This document shows positions 17,007 to 25,397 of a DNA stretch of 64,000 bases, one piece after another (the stretch's first letter is position 1; every line of letters begins with the position of its first letter). The notes under the pieces are model-generated. The model made no database searches. It saw only the letters and a list, made by a program, of their open reading frames with translations, and was not told the origin of the DNA. This DNA comes from Paraburkholderia lycopersici. Lineage in GTDB: Bacteria > Pseudomonadota > Gammaproteobacteria > Burkholderiales > Burkholderiaceae. The position numbers and the translations under genes are program-made. The stretch covers positions 62,001 through 126,000 of the forward strand of contig NZ_FMYQ01000010.1 in NCBI RefSeq assembly GCF_900096975.1, in the 5' to 3' direction.

Positions 17007-17915
17007 TCATCCGGTAGTCCGCGGCTCCATGAACGTATGCCGGAAATACTCGCGCACCGCGTGCATCGCGGGACTCAGTTCCTTGTTCTTGCGCCACGCA
17101 AGGCCAACGCTCATTGCGGGAACCGGGTCCAGCAACATGATCGTTTCGATGCGCCTGCCTTCAAGAGACCACGGCCGATAAACCATGTCGGACAAAAGGG
17201 CGACGCCAGAGCCGTTGGCGACCATGCTGCGCACCGCTTCGACCGAGGACGTGCGCAGGATCACGTTCGGCCGCCAGGGGGTCTCGTTCCAGTAGCGCAT
17301 CGCCGTTTGCGCGGCTTCGTCGACCGTCAGCATGACGAACGGTTCGTGCGCAACTTCGGAAAATGTCACGCTCTCGCGTTTGAGCAACGGGTGATGCCCG
17401 CCGACCCATAGCCGCCGCACGGAATGAATCATGGGTTCCAGCGCGAGTTCGGGGTTCGACACATTCGACGTGAGCAGAACGGCCATGTCGTACTGTCCGG
17501 TTATCAAGCCCTCTTCGATCGCATCGCGGTTCAACTCGTGCAGTTGAATCGTGAGGCGCGGATACAGCGCATTGAGCCGCTGGATGTGATGTGGCAGGAA
17601 ATAGCCCAGCACCGTGTAGCTCGCCGCGATGGCGAGCATGCCGGTCAGCGTGCTTTCGAGGTTGGGAATGCGCATCGCCTCATCCACCGACGCGAGAATG
17701 GTGTAGGCGTGGTTGAGGAATCTGCGCCCCGTGGCGGTCAGCGTGACGCCCGTTGCGGTCCGCAAGAAGAGCTGCGTGCCGAGGCTGTCTTCCAGCTCCT
17801 TGATCGCGCTCGTCACTGCCGACTGCGATATGGTCAGATGAATCGCGGCTTGCGAGAGCTGCCCGAGTTCGGCCGTCGCGACGAAGTACTTGAGCTGCCT
17901 GAAGGTAAGCGCCAT
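17007..17915 (-). CDS. LysR-family transcriptional regulator of the 5-oxoprolinase-type module
   Basis: This 302-residue protein has the LysR winged helix-turn-helix (residues 3-62; [32 protein letters not shown]) and the effector-binding domain beyond residue 90. It is transcribed divergently from pxpA across 176 bases that contain a palindromic T-N11-A site, the classic arrangement of a LysR activator and its target. It is therefore probably the regulator of the pxp-type operon. The inducer is unknown; 5-oxoproline or a related lactam is plausible. Confidence 0.88.
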   Translation of the reverse strand: MALTFRQLKYFVATAELGQLSQAAIHLTISQSAVTSAIKELEDSLGTQLFLRTATGVTLTATGRRFLNHAYTILASVDEAMRIPNLESTLTGMLAIAASYTVLGYFLPHHIQRLNALYPRLTIQLHELNRDAIEEGLITGQYDMAVLLTSNVSNPELALEPMIHSVRRLWVGGHHPLLKRESVTFSEVAHEPFVMLTVDEAAQTAMRYWNETPWRPNVILRTSSVEAVRSMVANGSGVALLSDMVYRPWSLEGRRIETIMLLDPVPAMSVGLAWRKNKELSPAMHAVREYFRHTFMEPRTTG

Positions 17916-17958
17916 TGGGGGAAGAAAAAGCGTTCGTTAGCCCGAGCGTAACTCGCGA

Positions 17959-17975
17959 TATCGAAAAAATCGATA
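17959..17975. promoter_or_regulatory. LysR-type T-N11-A palindrome between lysR and pxpA
   Basis: TATCGA (17959-17964) and TCGATA (17970-17975) form a perfect inverted repeat around AAAAA. The inner positions T961 and A973 give an exact T-N11-A LysR box. It lies 44-60 bases from the LysR start and about 117 bases before pxpA, as expected for a divergent LysR operator. Confidence 0.55.
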
Positions 17976-18091
17976 CCAAGGCATATAAAAATAAAACTTT
18001 TTTGGCTACCTGCCTCCGTATAACCTCCGTTTCAACAATGCGTTGCGCGGGCATTCAGACACGCAACCGGGCGAATCTGGAGGGGAACAGT

Positions 18092-18874
18092 ATGAAGAAG
18101 CAGTGCGTCGACCTGAACTCCGATATGGGAGAAGGCTTCGGGCCGTGGCGAATCGGCGATGGCGTCGACGAAGCGATCATGCCGCTCATCAGTTCGGCGA
18201 ATATCGCCACCGGTTTCCATGCCGGCGATCCGAACATCATGGCGCGAACCGTTCAACTCGCAAGGGAGTCCGGGGTCGGCGTCGGTGCGCATCCGGGTTT
18301 TCGCGATCTCGTGGGATTTGGCCGCCGCAGCATCGCCGAAATGCCCCAGGCGCTTGTCAACGACATCCTCTATCAACTCGGTGCGCTGCGTGAGTTTGCG
18401 CGACTGCACGGCATCCGGCTGCAGCATGTAAAGCCGCATGGCGCGCTTTACATGCACGCCGCGCGCGACGAGGCATTTTCGCGGCTCTTCATCGAAACGC
18501 TGCAACTGCTAGATCCCAATCTGCTGCTCTTTTGCATGGAGTCGTCGGCGACATACCGCATTGCGCGGGAGATCGGGCAACCGGTCATCCGCGAGTTCTA
18601 TGCCGATCGCGACTACGACCGGAGCGGTTCGATCGTATTCACCCGCCGCGTGGGCCGACTCGACCCCGAACAGGTTGCCGGGAAGGTGCTGCGAGCGTGC
18701 GTCGAAGGAAAAGTGCGCACGGTCGAGGGGGACGACATCGACATCGACTTCGACTCCATCTGCATTCACAGCGATACACCCGGCGCACTGGAACTCGTGC
18801 AAAAGACGCGCGAGCACCTCGTGCAGGAAGGCATCCGGATTGCCGGGCCGCAGACATCGACGACCAGGATCTAA
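18092..18874 (+). CDS. pxpA: LamB/YcsF family protein, 5-oxoprolinase subunit A
   Basis: This 260-residue protein opens with the family signature [13 protein letters not shown], followed by [11 protein letters not shown] and VKPHGALY. These are hallmarks of the LamB/YcsF family, now known as PxpA, one of three subunits of the prokaryotic ATP-dependent 5-oxoprolinase that opens 5-oxoproline to glutamate. GGAGGGG about eight bases upstream fixes ATG 18092. It leads an operon in which genes for a biotin carrier protein and a biotin carboxylase sit between pxpA and pxpB/pxpC. That organisation suggests that the enzyme here may be biotin-dependent or act on a different lactam or amide. Family assignment is firm. 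Confidence 0.9.
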   Translation: MKKQCVDLNSDMGEGFGPWRIGDGVDEAIMPLISSANIATGFHAGDPNIMARTVQLARESGVGVGAHPGFRDLVGFGRRSIAEMPQALVNDILYQLGALREFARLHGIRLQHVKPHGALYMHAARDEAFSRLFIETLQLLDPNLLLFCMESSATYRIAREIGQPVIREFYADRDYDRSGSIVFTRRVGRLDPEQVAGKVLRACVEGKVRTVEGDDIDIDFDSICIHSDTPGALELVQKTREHLVQEGIRIAGPQTSTTRI

Positions 18875-18892
18875 GTCATTTCACGGAGAGAC

Positions 18893-19138
18893 ATGATGGC
18901 ATTGCACGATATCGTCAGCCCCCTGCCGGGCACGTTCTACCGGCGTCCCTCGCCCGAGGCGGAGTATTACGTCGCCATCGACTCCGCAGTGCAGGCCGGC
19001 GCAGTCATCGGCCTCGTCGAAGTGATGAAGCAATTCACCGAAATCGAGGCCAGCGTGTCGGGCCGCGTGACGGAACTGCTCGTCGAGGACGGCGAACCCG
19101 TGGATGCGGGGCAGGTGCTGATGCGCGTCGAGGAGTGA
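18893..19138 (+). CDS. Biotin carboxyl carrier protein (short, stand-alone)
   Basis: This 81-residue protein consists only of a biotinyl/lipoyl domain with the biotinylation motif EVMKQF (Lys46). The usual Met-Lys-Met is Met-Lys-Gln here, a form common in carrier proteins of such clusters. It would carry carboxybiotin between the biotin carboxylase encoded next and a partner subunit. Two adjacent ATG codons (18893, 18896) are possible starts. It lies 18 bases after pxpA and four bases before the carboxylase gene, so it belongs to the operon. Confidence 0.9.
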   Translation: MMALHDIVSPLPGTFYRRPSPEAEYYVAIDSAVQAGAVIGLVEVMKQFTEIEASVSGRVTELLVEDGEPVDAGQVLMRVEE

Positions 19139-19142
19139 AGTC

Positions 19143-20609
19143 ATGAACGTGGACAGTTCAACGACGGCGTTCTACCGCCCCGCGCGCATTCGCACCGTTC
19201 TGGTCGCGAACCGCGGCGAAATTGCCGTGCGCGTGATTCGCGCGGCGCAAGAACTCGGCATGCGCGCCGCCGTCGTGGTGAGCGACGCGGACCGCGAGAG
19301 CCTCGCCGCTCGCCTCGCGGATGACGCCGTGCATATCGGCTCGTCGCATGCGGCGAAAAGCTATTTGAATCCCGCGGCAGTGCTCGCTGCCGCCCGGCAA
19401 TGCGGGGCAGACGCGGTTCATCCCGGTTACGGCTTTCTTTCTGAAAACGCCGATTTCGCAGCGCAGGTGGAGGCGGCTGGTTTGATATTCGTCGGGCCCT
19501 CGCCGCAGGTGATCGCGGCGATGGGCGACAAGGCACGCGCTCGCGAAACGGCGCGGCGTGCCGGCGTGCCGACGGTGCCCGGTAGCGCCGGTATCGTCAG
19601 CTCGCCCGGCGAGGCCCGGGAGGTTGCCGAGCGCATCGGCTACCCCATCATGATCAAGGCCGCGGCGGGCGGCGGCGGTCGCGGCATTCGCGTGGCACAC
19701 GACGCCGCCCAGCTCGACGCGGAACTGCCGCTCGCGCAGCGCGAAGCCCAGGCCGCGTTCGGCGACGGTGGCGTCTATCTCGAGCGATTCATCGCGCTCG
19801 CCCGGCACATCGAGGTCCAGGTGCTTGGCGACGGCAACGACGTCATCCACCTGTTCGAGCGCGAGTGCTCCCTGCAACGGCGGCGCCAGAAAATTCTCGA
19901 AGAAGCGCCCTCGCCTTCGCTCACACCGAAGCTGCGCGCGGAGCTTTGCGCGTCGGCGGCGCGTCTCGCCAGGCAGGTGGGATATCGCGGCGCCGGCACG
20001 CTCGAATATCTCTTCGACGAAACGCGCGGCGAGTTTTACTTCATCGAAATGAACACACGCATCCAGGTCGAGCATCCCGTTACGGAGGCGATCACGGGAG
20101 TCGATCTCGTGCGGGAGATGCTGCGCATTGCCGACGGCGAGCCGTTGCGCTTTAACCAGAGCGACATCGCGCTGCGCGGCGCGGCGCTTGAATGCCGCAT
20201 CAATGCGGAAGATCCGCTGCAGGATTTCCGGCCGAATCCGGGGCGCGTGGACGAACTGGTCTGGCCAACTGGCCCCGGCGTGCGAATCGATTCGCTGCTG
20301 TACCCGGGCTATGTCGTGCCGCCGTTCTACGATTCGCTGCTCGCCAAGCTGATCGTGCATGACGAAAGCCGCGCGGTGGCCATCGATCGCCTTGCACGCG
20401 CACTGCGGGAGTTGAACATCAGCGGCCTGAAAACCACCGCGCCGCTGCATCGAGCGCTCGTTGCCGACGACGACGTGCGCGCGGGCCGCTATCACACCAA
20501 CTATCTCGATACCTGGATGGCGGCGTGGCGCGAAAGCAGCGAGGCCGCGTCGGCCGCGGCGCAAGAGTGCGTGGCGGCGGGTTCGGCGAGCACCCGGGAG
20601 GCATCATGA
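19143..20609 (+). CDS. Acetyl-CoA carboxylase-type biotin carboxylase subunit
   Basis: This 488-residue protein has the full biotin-carboxylase layout. It carries an N-terminal PreATP-grasp segment TVLVANRGEIAVRVIRAAQE, an ATP-grasp glycine-rich loop KAAAGGGGRGIR (about 171-182), and EMNTRIQVEHPVTE (about 303-316) with catalytic Glu/Asn/Arg/Glu residues. A C-terminal carboxylase domain with FRPNPGR completes it. It carboxylates biotin on the adjacent carrier protein using ATP and bicarbonate. It is unlikely to be the housekeeping AccC because it lies between pxpA and pxpB in one operon; the stop overlaps the pxpB start by ATGA. The role with PxpABC is inferred. Confidence 0.9.
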   Translation: MNVDSSTTAFYRPARIRTVLVANRGEIAVRVIRAAQELGMRAAVVVSDADRESLAARLADDAVHIGSSHAAKSYLNPAAVLAAARQCGADAVHPGYGFLSENADFAAQVEAAGLIFVGPSPQVIAAMGDKARARETARRAGVPTVPGSAGIVSSPGEAREVAERIGYPIMIKAAAGGGGRGIRVAHDAAQLDAELPLAQREAQAAFGDGGVYLERFIALARHIEVQVLGDGNDVIHLFERECSLQRRRQKILEEAPSPSLTPKLRAELCASAARLARQVGYRGAGTLEYLFDETRGEFYFIEMNTRIQVEHPVTEAITGVDLVREMLRIADGEPLRFNQSDIALRGAALECRINAEDPLQDFRPNPGRVDELVWPTGPGVRIDSLLYPGYVVPPFYDSLLAKLIVHDESRAVAIDRLARALRELNISGLKTTAPLHRALVADDDVRAGRYHTNYLDTWMAAWRESSEAASAAAQECVAAGSASTREAS

Positions 20610-21481
20610 GCATACGCTACACGTTTGGCGGCGACGAATTCGTCTTCGCCGAGATCAGCGAGGCCATGTCGCTCGACGCGTTTTTCAAGGGAACGGCGAT
20701 CACACGCGAACTCCAACGCCGCAACGTGGCTGGCGTGACCGAGATTTGCCCGGCAAACGCCTCGTACCAGGTGCGTTATGACCCGGACGTCATCGCGCCC
20801 GATACGCTCGTTGCGCTGCTAAAGAGCATCGAGGCCGAAGTCGGACAAGCCGCGCTCGACATCGACACGCGTATTGTCGAAGTGCCGGTGCTGTACAACG
20901 ATCCCTGGACGCACGAGACACTCATGCGTTTTCGCGAGCGCCATCAGGACCCGGCCTCCACGGATCTCGAGTACGCGGCGCGTATCAACGGCAAGCGCGA
21001 CGTCGACGAATTCATTGCGGCGCACGCGGGCTCGCCGTGGTTCGTTTCGATGGTCGGCTTTGTCGCCGGGCTGCCGTTCATGTACCAGATGGTCGAGCGC
21101 GACCGCCAGCTTCAGGTGCCCAAATACCTGCGGCCCCGCACCGACACGCCGAAATTGACGGTCGGCCATGGCGGGTGTTTCGGCTGCATCTACTCGGTGC
21201 GCGGCGCGGGCGGATACCAGATGTTCGGCGTGACACCCGCGCCGATTTTCGACCCGGCCCAGCGGCTCGACTATTTGCGTGACTTCATGGTGTTTTTCCG
21301 GCCCGGCGACATCGTGAAGTTCAAACCCATCGACCACGCAGCCTACGACGAGGCCGTCGCCGCCGTCGAAGCGGGCACGTTCTCGCTGCGGGTGCGCCCG
21401 GTGAAATTCTCGCTCAACGCCTTCCTTCGTGATCCTGACGAATACAACCGTTCTCTCGTCGAGGTGCTGTATGCCAACTGA
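20606..21481 (+). CDS. pxpB: 5-oxoprolinase subunit B / allophanate hydrolase subunit 1 family (KipI-like)
   Basis: This 291-residue protein has AHS1/KipI family blocks: EVPVLYNDPW, FVAGLPFMYQM and the C-terminal PGDIVKFKPI. It forms the PxpB half of the PxpB-PxpC pair, which is homologous to the carboxyltransferase region of urea carboxylase. The ATG at 20606 overlaps the preceding stop. It is longer than KipI (about 240 residues), as is usual for the versions paired with biotin carboxylase genes. It overlaps pxpC by 11 bases, again implying coupled translation. Confidence 0.88.
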   Translation: MSIRYTFGGDEFVFAEISEAMSLDAFFKGTAITRELQRRNVAGVTEICPANASYQVRYDPDVIAPDTLVALLKSIEAEVGQAALDIDTRIVEVPVLYNDPWTHETLMRFRERHQDPASTDLEYAARINGKRDVDEFIAAHAGSPWFVSMVGFVAGLPFMYQMVERDRQLQVPKYLRPRTDTPKLTVGHGGCFGCIYSVRGAGGYQMFGVTPAPIFDPAQRLDYLRDFMVFFRPGDIVKFKPIDHAAYDEAVAAVEAGTFSLRVRPVKFSLNAFLRDPDEYNRSLVEVLYAN

Positions 21482-22475
21482 TACACTCAATGTGATCGAG
21501 GTCCTGAAGCCGGGACTGGCGACTTCGGTGCAGGATACGGGGCGCCAGGGCTACTACCACGTCGGCATTCCGCCTTCCGGGTCGCTCGACCAGTATTCGT
21601 CGCGTGCGGCGAATCTGCTCGTGGGCAATGCCGAAGAAGCGGCCGTGCTGGAATTCACGCTGCTGGGTCCTGAACTGTTATTCCACTCGGATGCGTTGAT
21701 TGCGCTAACAGGTGCAGAAATGACGCCGAAGATCGACGGCGTTGGGCACCCGTGCAGTACAGCGCTGCGCATTCGCGCCGGAAGCAAGCTGACGTTCGAC
21801 TACGTGAAGCGTGGCGCACGTGCGTATCTGGCCATTGCTGGCGGCATCGATGTGCCGGCGGTGCTCGGCAGCCGGTCGACCTACACGCTCGGCGCGGTCG
21901 GCGGGCTCGACGGTCGCCGGCTGCAAAAAGGTGACCGCCTCACGACAGGCGCGATCGGCGCGACGGGCACTGCGGCGCGCGAGGGTGCCGAATTGCCCGC
22001 CGCCTTGCGCGCAAAGCTCGACACCGCGGTCGAACTGCGTGTGCTAACTGGGCTTTATCACTATCGCCTCACGAGCGAGTCGGCGCAAACGTTCTTCGAC
22101 GACGAATGGACCGTCGCGCCCGAAGCGGACCGCATTGGCTACCGCTACAAGAACGGGCGCCCGCTTCACTTCATGGATCGCGAGCAACCGTTCGGCGCGG
22201 GAGCGGACCCCTCGAATATCGTCGATGCCTGTTATCCGATCGGCTCGATCCAGGTGCCCGCGGGGCTCGAGCCGATCATTCTGCATCGCGATGCGGTGTC
22301 GGGCGGCGGATACGCCACGATCGGCACGGTAATCAGTGCGGATATGGATCTGATCGGCCAGATGCAGCCTAATCACCGCGCGCGCTTCACGAGCGTCACC
22401 ATGAACGAGGCACTCGCTGCACGCCGCGAGTATCAACATCGTCTTGCCCTGCTGCGCGAAGCATTAGCGCGCTAA
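21471..22475 (+). CDS. pxpC: 5-oxoprolinase subunit C / biotin-dependent carboxyltransferase family (KipA-like)
   Basis: This 334-residue protein has the AHS2/KipA signature GLATSVQDTGRQGYYHVGIP followed by SGSLDQYSSRAANLLVGN, and the later AYLAIAGGID and STYTLGAVGGLDGR. It is the partner of PxpB. Together they are homologous to the carboxyltransferase domain of urea carboxylase. It starts inside the end of pxpB (ATG 21471) and is the last enzyme gene before the transporter gene. Role: ATP-dependent lactam opening with PxpA and PxpB; involvement of carboxybiotin is suggested by the neighbours. Confidence 0.9.
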   Translation: MPTDTLNVIEVLKPGLATSVQDTGRQGYYHVGIPPSGSLDQYSSRAANLLVGNAEEAAVLEFTLLGPELLFHSDALIALTGAEMTPKIDGVGHPCSTALRIRAGSKLTFDYVKRGARAYLAIAGGIDVPAVLGSRSTYTLGAVGGLDGRRLQKGDRLTTGAIGATGTAAREGAELPAALRAKLDTAVELRVLTGLYHYRLTSESAQTFFDDEWTVAPEADRIGYRYKNGRPLHFMDREQPFGAGADPSNIVDACYPIGSIQVPAGLEPIILHRDAVSGGGYATIGTVISADMDLIGQMQPNHRARFTSVTMNEALAARREYQHRLALLREALAR

Positions 22476-22476
22476 G

Positions 22477-22493
22477 CCCTTCGAGGCGAAGGG
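22477..22493 (+). terminator. Short hairpin just after pxpC
   Basis: CCCTTCG (22477-22483) and CGAAGGG (22487-22493) pair perfectly around a three-base loop, starting two bases after the pxpC stop. No T-tract follows, so it may be a weak attenuator or an mRNA-stabilising element between the enzyme genes and the permease gene. Confidence 0.3.
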
Positions 22494-22688
22494 GCGGTCC
22501 GCAGCAACGCCGCTCCTTCGCTTGTTCCTCACACGATCCGCGTTCCGCGTGGCCTCGGGCCACACGGCGGGAACGCTCGCACCTTTTTCGCAGTATCGGC
22601 TGCCCGTCCGGCGTCAAGGCAGCCCCGCGGCGACATCGCCCAGCGGTTTGGACGCCGTTCGCCTGTTGCAGACACGAGGAGCACGATC

Positions 22689-24056
22689 ATGGCCAATCTG
22701 GCTCAGGAAAGCACGGAGGGGGACGTCGATCTTTCGACCGTCGCCATTCCGGATAGCGCAAGAATGCCGCCTTTTTCACTGACGATGGCGTGGTGGGCGG
22801 TGTGTAGCGCAGTGTTCTATATCGTGGTTGGGGCAACGCTTGCGCTCAACTATGGCGCGCGCAACGCATTGATCGGCATGGCGCTCTCGGTCGTTTCGTA
22901 TGGCGCCATCAACATGGTCATCAGCCGATACGCCATACGCACGGGGTTGTCGGTCGCGCTCTTTTCGCGCGTGCTGTTTGGAAGCGCGGGCGCCGCGCTC
23001 GCTACGTTGATCTTCTTCGCGACAGCCATTTACTACGCGGTTTTTGAAGGCTCCGTCATTGCGGTTGCGGCCAATCATCTGTTTCCCGCATTGCCGTACA
23101 AATGGGCCGCGCTGATCGTGGTCTGCTATAGCGTGCCGCTCGTATTCGGCAGCGTGCAGCACTGGCTGGACAAGTTCAACGGCGTGCTGCTGCCGTTCTA
23201 TTTGCTCGGACTGCTGGCGGCCGTGGGACTGGCGACCTGGGAATACGGCTACAACGCGTCCTGGCTGGACTTTGGCCCCAAGGGCGCAGTGCCGGCCGAC
23301 GGCTGGTGGCACTGCTTCGTCTATTACATGGGCGTATGGGTGCTCATGATGTTCACGTTCGACTACGCCCGCTTCGGGCGCAAGGAAGACGCGCAATATC
23401 ACGGCCGGTACAATTTCGGCATGCCGTTCTATCTCGTCACCTTTCTCGTGAACGGCGCGGCGGGCATTTACCTCGTCAGCACCATTCCCGGACTGGGTAC
23501 GCTCTCCGAAGTTTCTGTCGTGCTAGCGTTGCTCAAACTGATGGGCATCTGGGGGCTGTTCTTCGTCTGGGTGACCCAGTCGCGCATCAACACGGCAAAC
23601 TACTATCTCGCGACCATCAACATGCAGGCGTTCTTTCAGAAGGTCGCCGGGCTGCGTGCGCCGAAGTTTGTCTGGGCACTGGTCGTCGGCGCGGTCGTCT
23701 ATGTGCTGATGATGGCCGACATTTTCTCGAAGATCCTCCTGGCGCTCGCTTGGCAGGGTATCTTCGTCGTCGCGTGGGTCGGCATCGCGCTTGCCCATAT
23801 CATGTCGGCGCGCTATGAACGACTCGTCGGCGCCGAAATTGAATGCCGCGACTCCCACGTTCCACAGTTCAATCCCGGCGGGCTGGTTGCCTGGTTTGCC
23901 GGAGCATTTGTCGGGCTCGCCTTGAATACCACGTCGGGCTTTCTCGCATCGCTTTCTGCACCGGCAACCTTCGTCATTTCCTGGATGGTCTATGGCGGCT
24001 TGCTGGCGAGTGCGAAGCGAACATGGTTCGTGCGAAACACACTAGCCGATCAGTAA
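22689..24056 (+). CDS. NCS1-family (purine/cytosine/hydantoin-type) permease
   Basis: This 455-residue integral membrane protein has about 12 hydrophobic segments. The early segment ALNYGARNALIGMALSVVSY, the RTGLSVALFSRVLFGSAGA block and NTANYYLATINMQAF match the nucleobase-cation-symport-1 family, whose members import cytosine, uracil, allantoin or hydantoins with a cation. It lies 213 bases downstream of pxpC in the same direction. It probably imports the substrate of the lactam-opening enzyme (a cyclic amide such as 5-oxoproline or a hydantoin-like ring); this is a contextual inference. The start is ATG 22689, six bases after a GAGGAG site. Confidence 0.85.
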   Translation: MANLAQESTEGDVDLSTVAIPDSARMPPFSLTMAWWAVCSAVFYIVVGATLALNYGARNALIGMALSVVSYGAINMVISRYAIRTGLSVALFSRVLFGSAGAALATLIFFATAIYYAVFEGSVIAVAANHLFPALPYKWAALIVVCYSVPLVFGSVQHWLDKFNGVLLPFYLLGLLAAVGLATWEYGYNASWLDFGPKGAVPADGWWHCFVYYMGVWVLMMFTFDYARFGRKEDAQYHGRYNFGMPFYLVTFLVNGAAGIYLVSTIPGLGTLSEVSVVLALLKLMGIWGLFFVWVTQSRINTANYYLATINMQAFFQKVAGLRAPKFVWALVVGAVVYVLMMADIFSKILLALAWQGIFVVAWVGIALAHIMSARYERLVGAEIECRDSHVPQFNPGGLVAWFAGAFVGLALNTTSGFLASLSAPATFVISWMVYGGLLASAKRTWFVRNTLADQ

Positions 24057-24338
24057 TTCGGCAGACATCGGTTTGAAGCGGTCACTGGTCATGAAGGGCA
24101 AGAGATATTCCAGCCAATGTCGATCTTTTCCGTGGGCTCGATTCGCGATTGACCGCTTAACTTCCGCAAGAGTCATTGATTCAGCCGCAGGCCGACGGTT
24201 CGCTTCGGGTCGGCTATGTCTATGCATGAGAGCCGCGCTTGAGGAGATCGCCGTGCCCGGTCGTCAGGCGCTGGCCGGTCACAGAGGGCCATGTGGTTGC
24301 CTTGATCAGACGGCCGCTTCGAGGGCGGTCGCTTCCGT

Positions 24339-25265
24339 TCAATCGCCGTCGTGCGCCGATGTGTCAGCACCGAAGCGTTCGACCACAAAATCAATAAAGC
24401 TCCGAAGCTTCGGCGACATCTGTCGCTCGCGCAGATACAACAGATTCAGCGGCCGCTCCGGGGGGGAAAAGTCCGGCAGCACTTCGATCAACCGCTTCGC
24501 GCGCAGATCGCCGGCAACCAGCATCGCGGGCAGCATTGCGATGCCGAGGCCGCGCAACGCCGCCCGTCGCAACGCTTCCGAATTGTCGATCTTCAACCTG
24601 CCGTCGACGGGCACGCTCACGTGTCCCTCCGGACCGTGCAGGATCCATTCGGGCTGCGTCGCGTGCCATTCCGAGCGAGGCGGATACGCGTACGTCAGGC
24701 ACTGGTGCGACCGCAGCGCGTCGGGCGATGACGGCGTGCCGTGCGTTGCCAGATATGCACGTGACGCGCACAGCACTAACCTGTAAGGTCTGAGCCGCCG
24801 CGCGACGAGATCCGGGTTGCCCAGCGCACCGATGCGAACCGCCGCCTCGAAGCCGTCGCCCATCAGATCCGATAGCGCGTCAGTGACGACGATATCGAGT
24901 TTCACTTCGGGATAGCGCTCGCAGTAGTCGGCTATCCCTGGAATCAGGCACTCATTGCTGAAGACGACGGGCGCGGTTACGCGCAAGCGTCCGCGTGGCG
25001 TTGCGAGATGATCGAGCGCGAGCCGCTCCGAATCGTCGATCAGGCCGAGGATCTCGACGCACCGTTCGTAGTAGGCCTGGCCGAAGGTGCTGATCTTCTG
25101 CCTGCGCGTCGTGCGATGAATAAGCCGCGCGCCAAGCCGCGTTTCCAGCGCTTGAAGATGATTGCCGACCATCGTCGGCGACAGGTCGCATGCCGTCGCG
25201 GCCGCCGTCAGGCTGCCGGTTTCGACCACGCGCACGAAGACGGTCATCGCTTTGAGAAGGTCCAT
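24339..25265 (-). CDS. LysR-family transcriptional regulator
   Basis: The protein is about 308 residues. The helix-turn-helix lies at residues 1-60 (FVRVVETGSLTAAATACDLS, VGNHLQALETRLGARLIHRT), followed by the effector domain (GRLRVTAPVVFSNECLIP). It resembles the CrgA/DsdC-like branch that often controls adjacent transporters. ATG 25265 was preferred to an upstream TTG at 25271. It is divergent from the MFS efflux gene across about 130 bases, so it probably regulates that gene and itself. Confidence 0.88.
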   Translation of the reverse strand: MDLLKAMTVFVRVVETGSLTAAATACDLSPTMVGNHLQALETRLGARLIHRTTRRQKISTFGQAYYERCVEILGLIDDSERLALDHLATPRGRLRVTAPVVFSNECLIPGIADYCERYPEVKLDIVVTDALSDLMGDGFEAAVRIGALGNPDLVARRLRPYRLVLCASRAYLATHGTPSSPDALRSHQCLTYAYPPRSEWHATQPEWILHGPEGHVSVPVDGRLKIDNSEALRRAALRGLGIAMLPAMLVAGDLRAKRLIEVLPDFSPPERPLNLLYLRERQMSPKLRSFIDFVVERFGADTSAHDGD

Positions 25266-25397
25266 TTCCAAATAATAATTGGTTCTGTTGCCATTCGCTG
25301 TCCGTTTATCCAGTTTCAGTTACGGAATATAGTCCGCTGCATGCGACGAGCGCGGTCCATCCCGGTCCCGCATCGCTCCACCTCATGCACGCGGATC

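Noticed and set aside
19158..20564. A 468-codon antisense frame over the biotin carboxylase gene
   Set aside because: The sense frame has full biotin-carboxylase motifs; the antisense is a shadow.
25008..25397. A long N-terminal extension of the MFS transporter
   Set aside because: It lies over the divergent LysR gene and contains no transmembrane or domain sequence.
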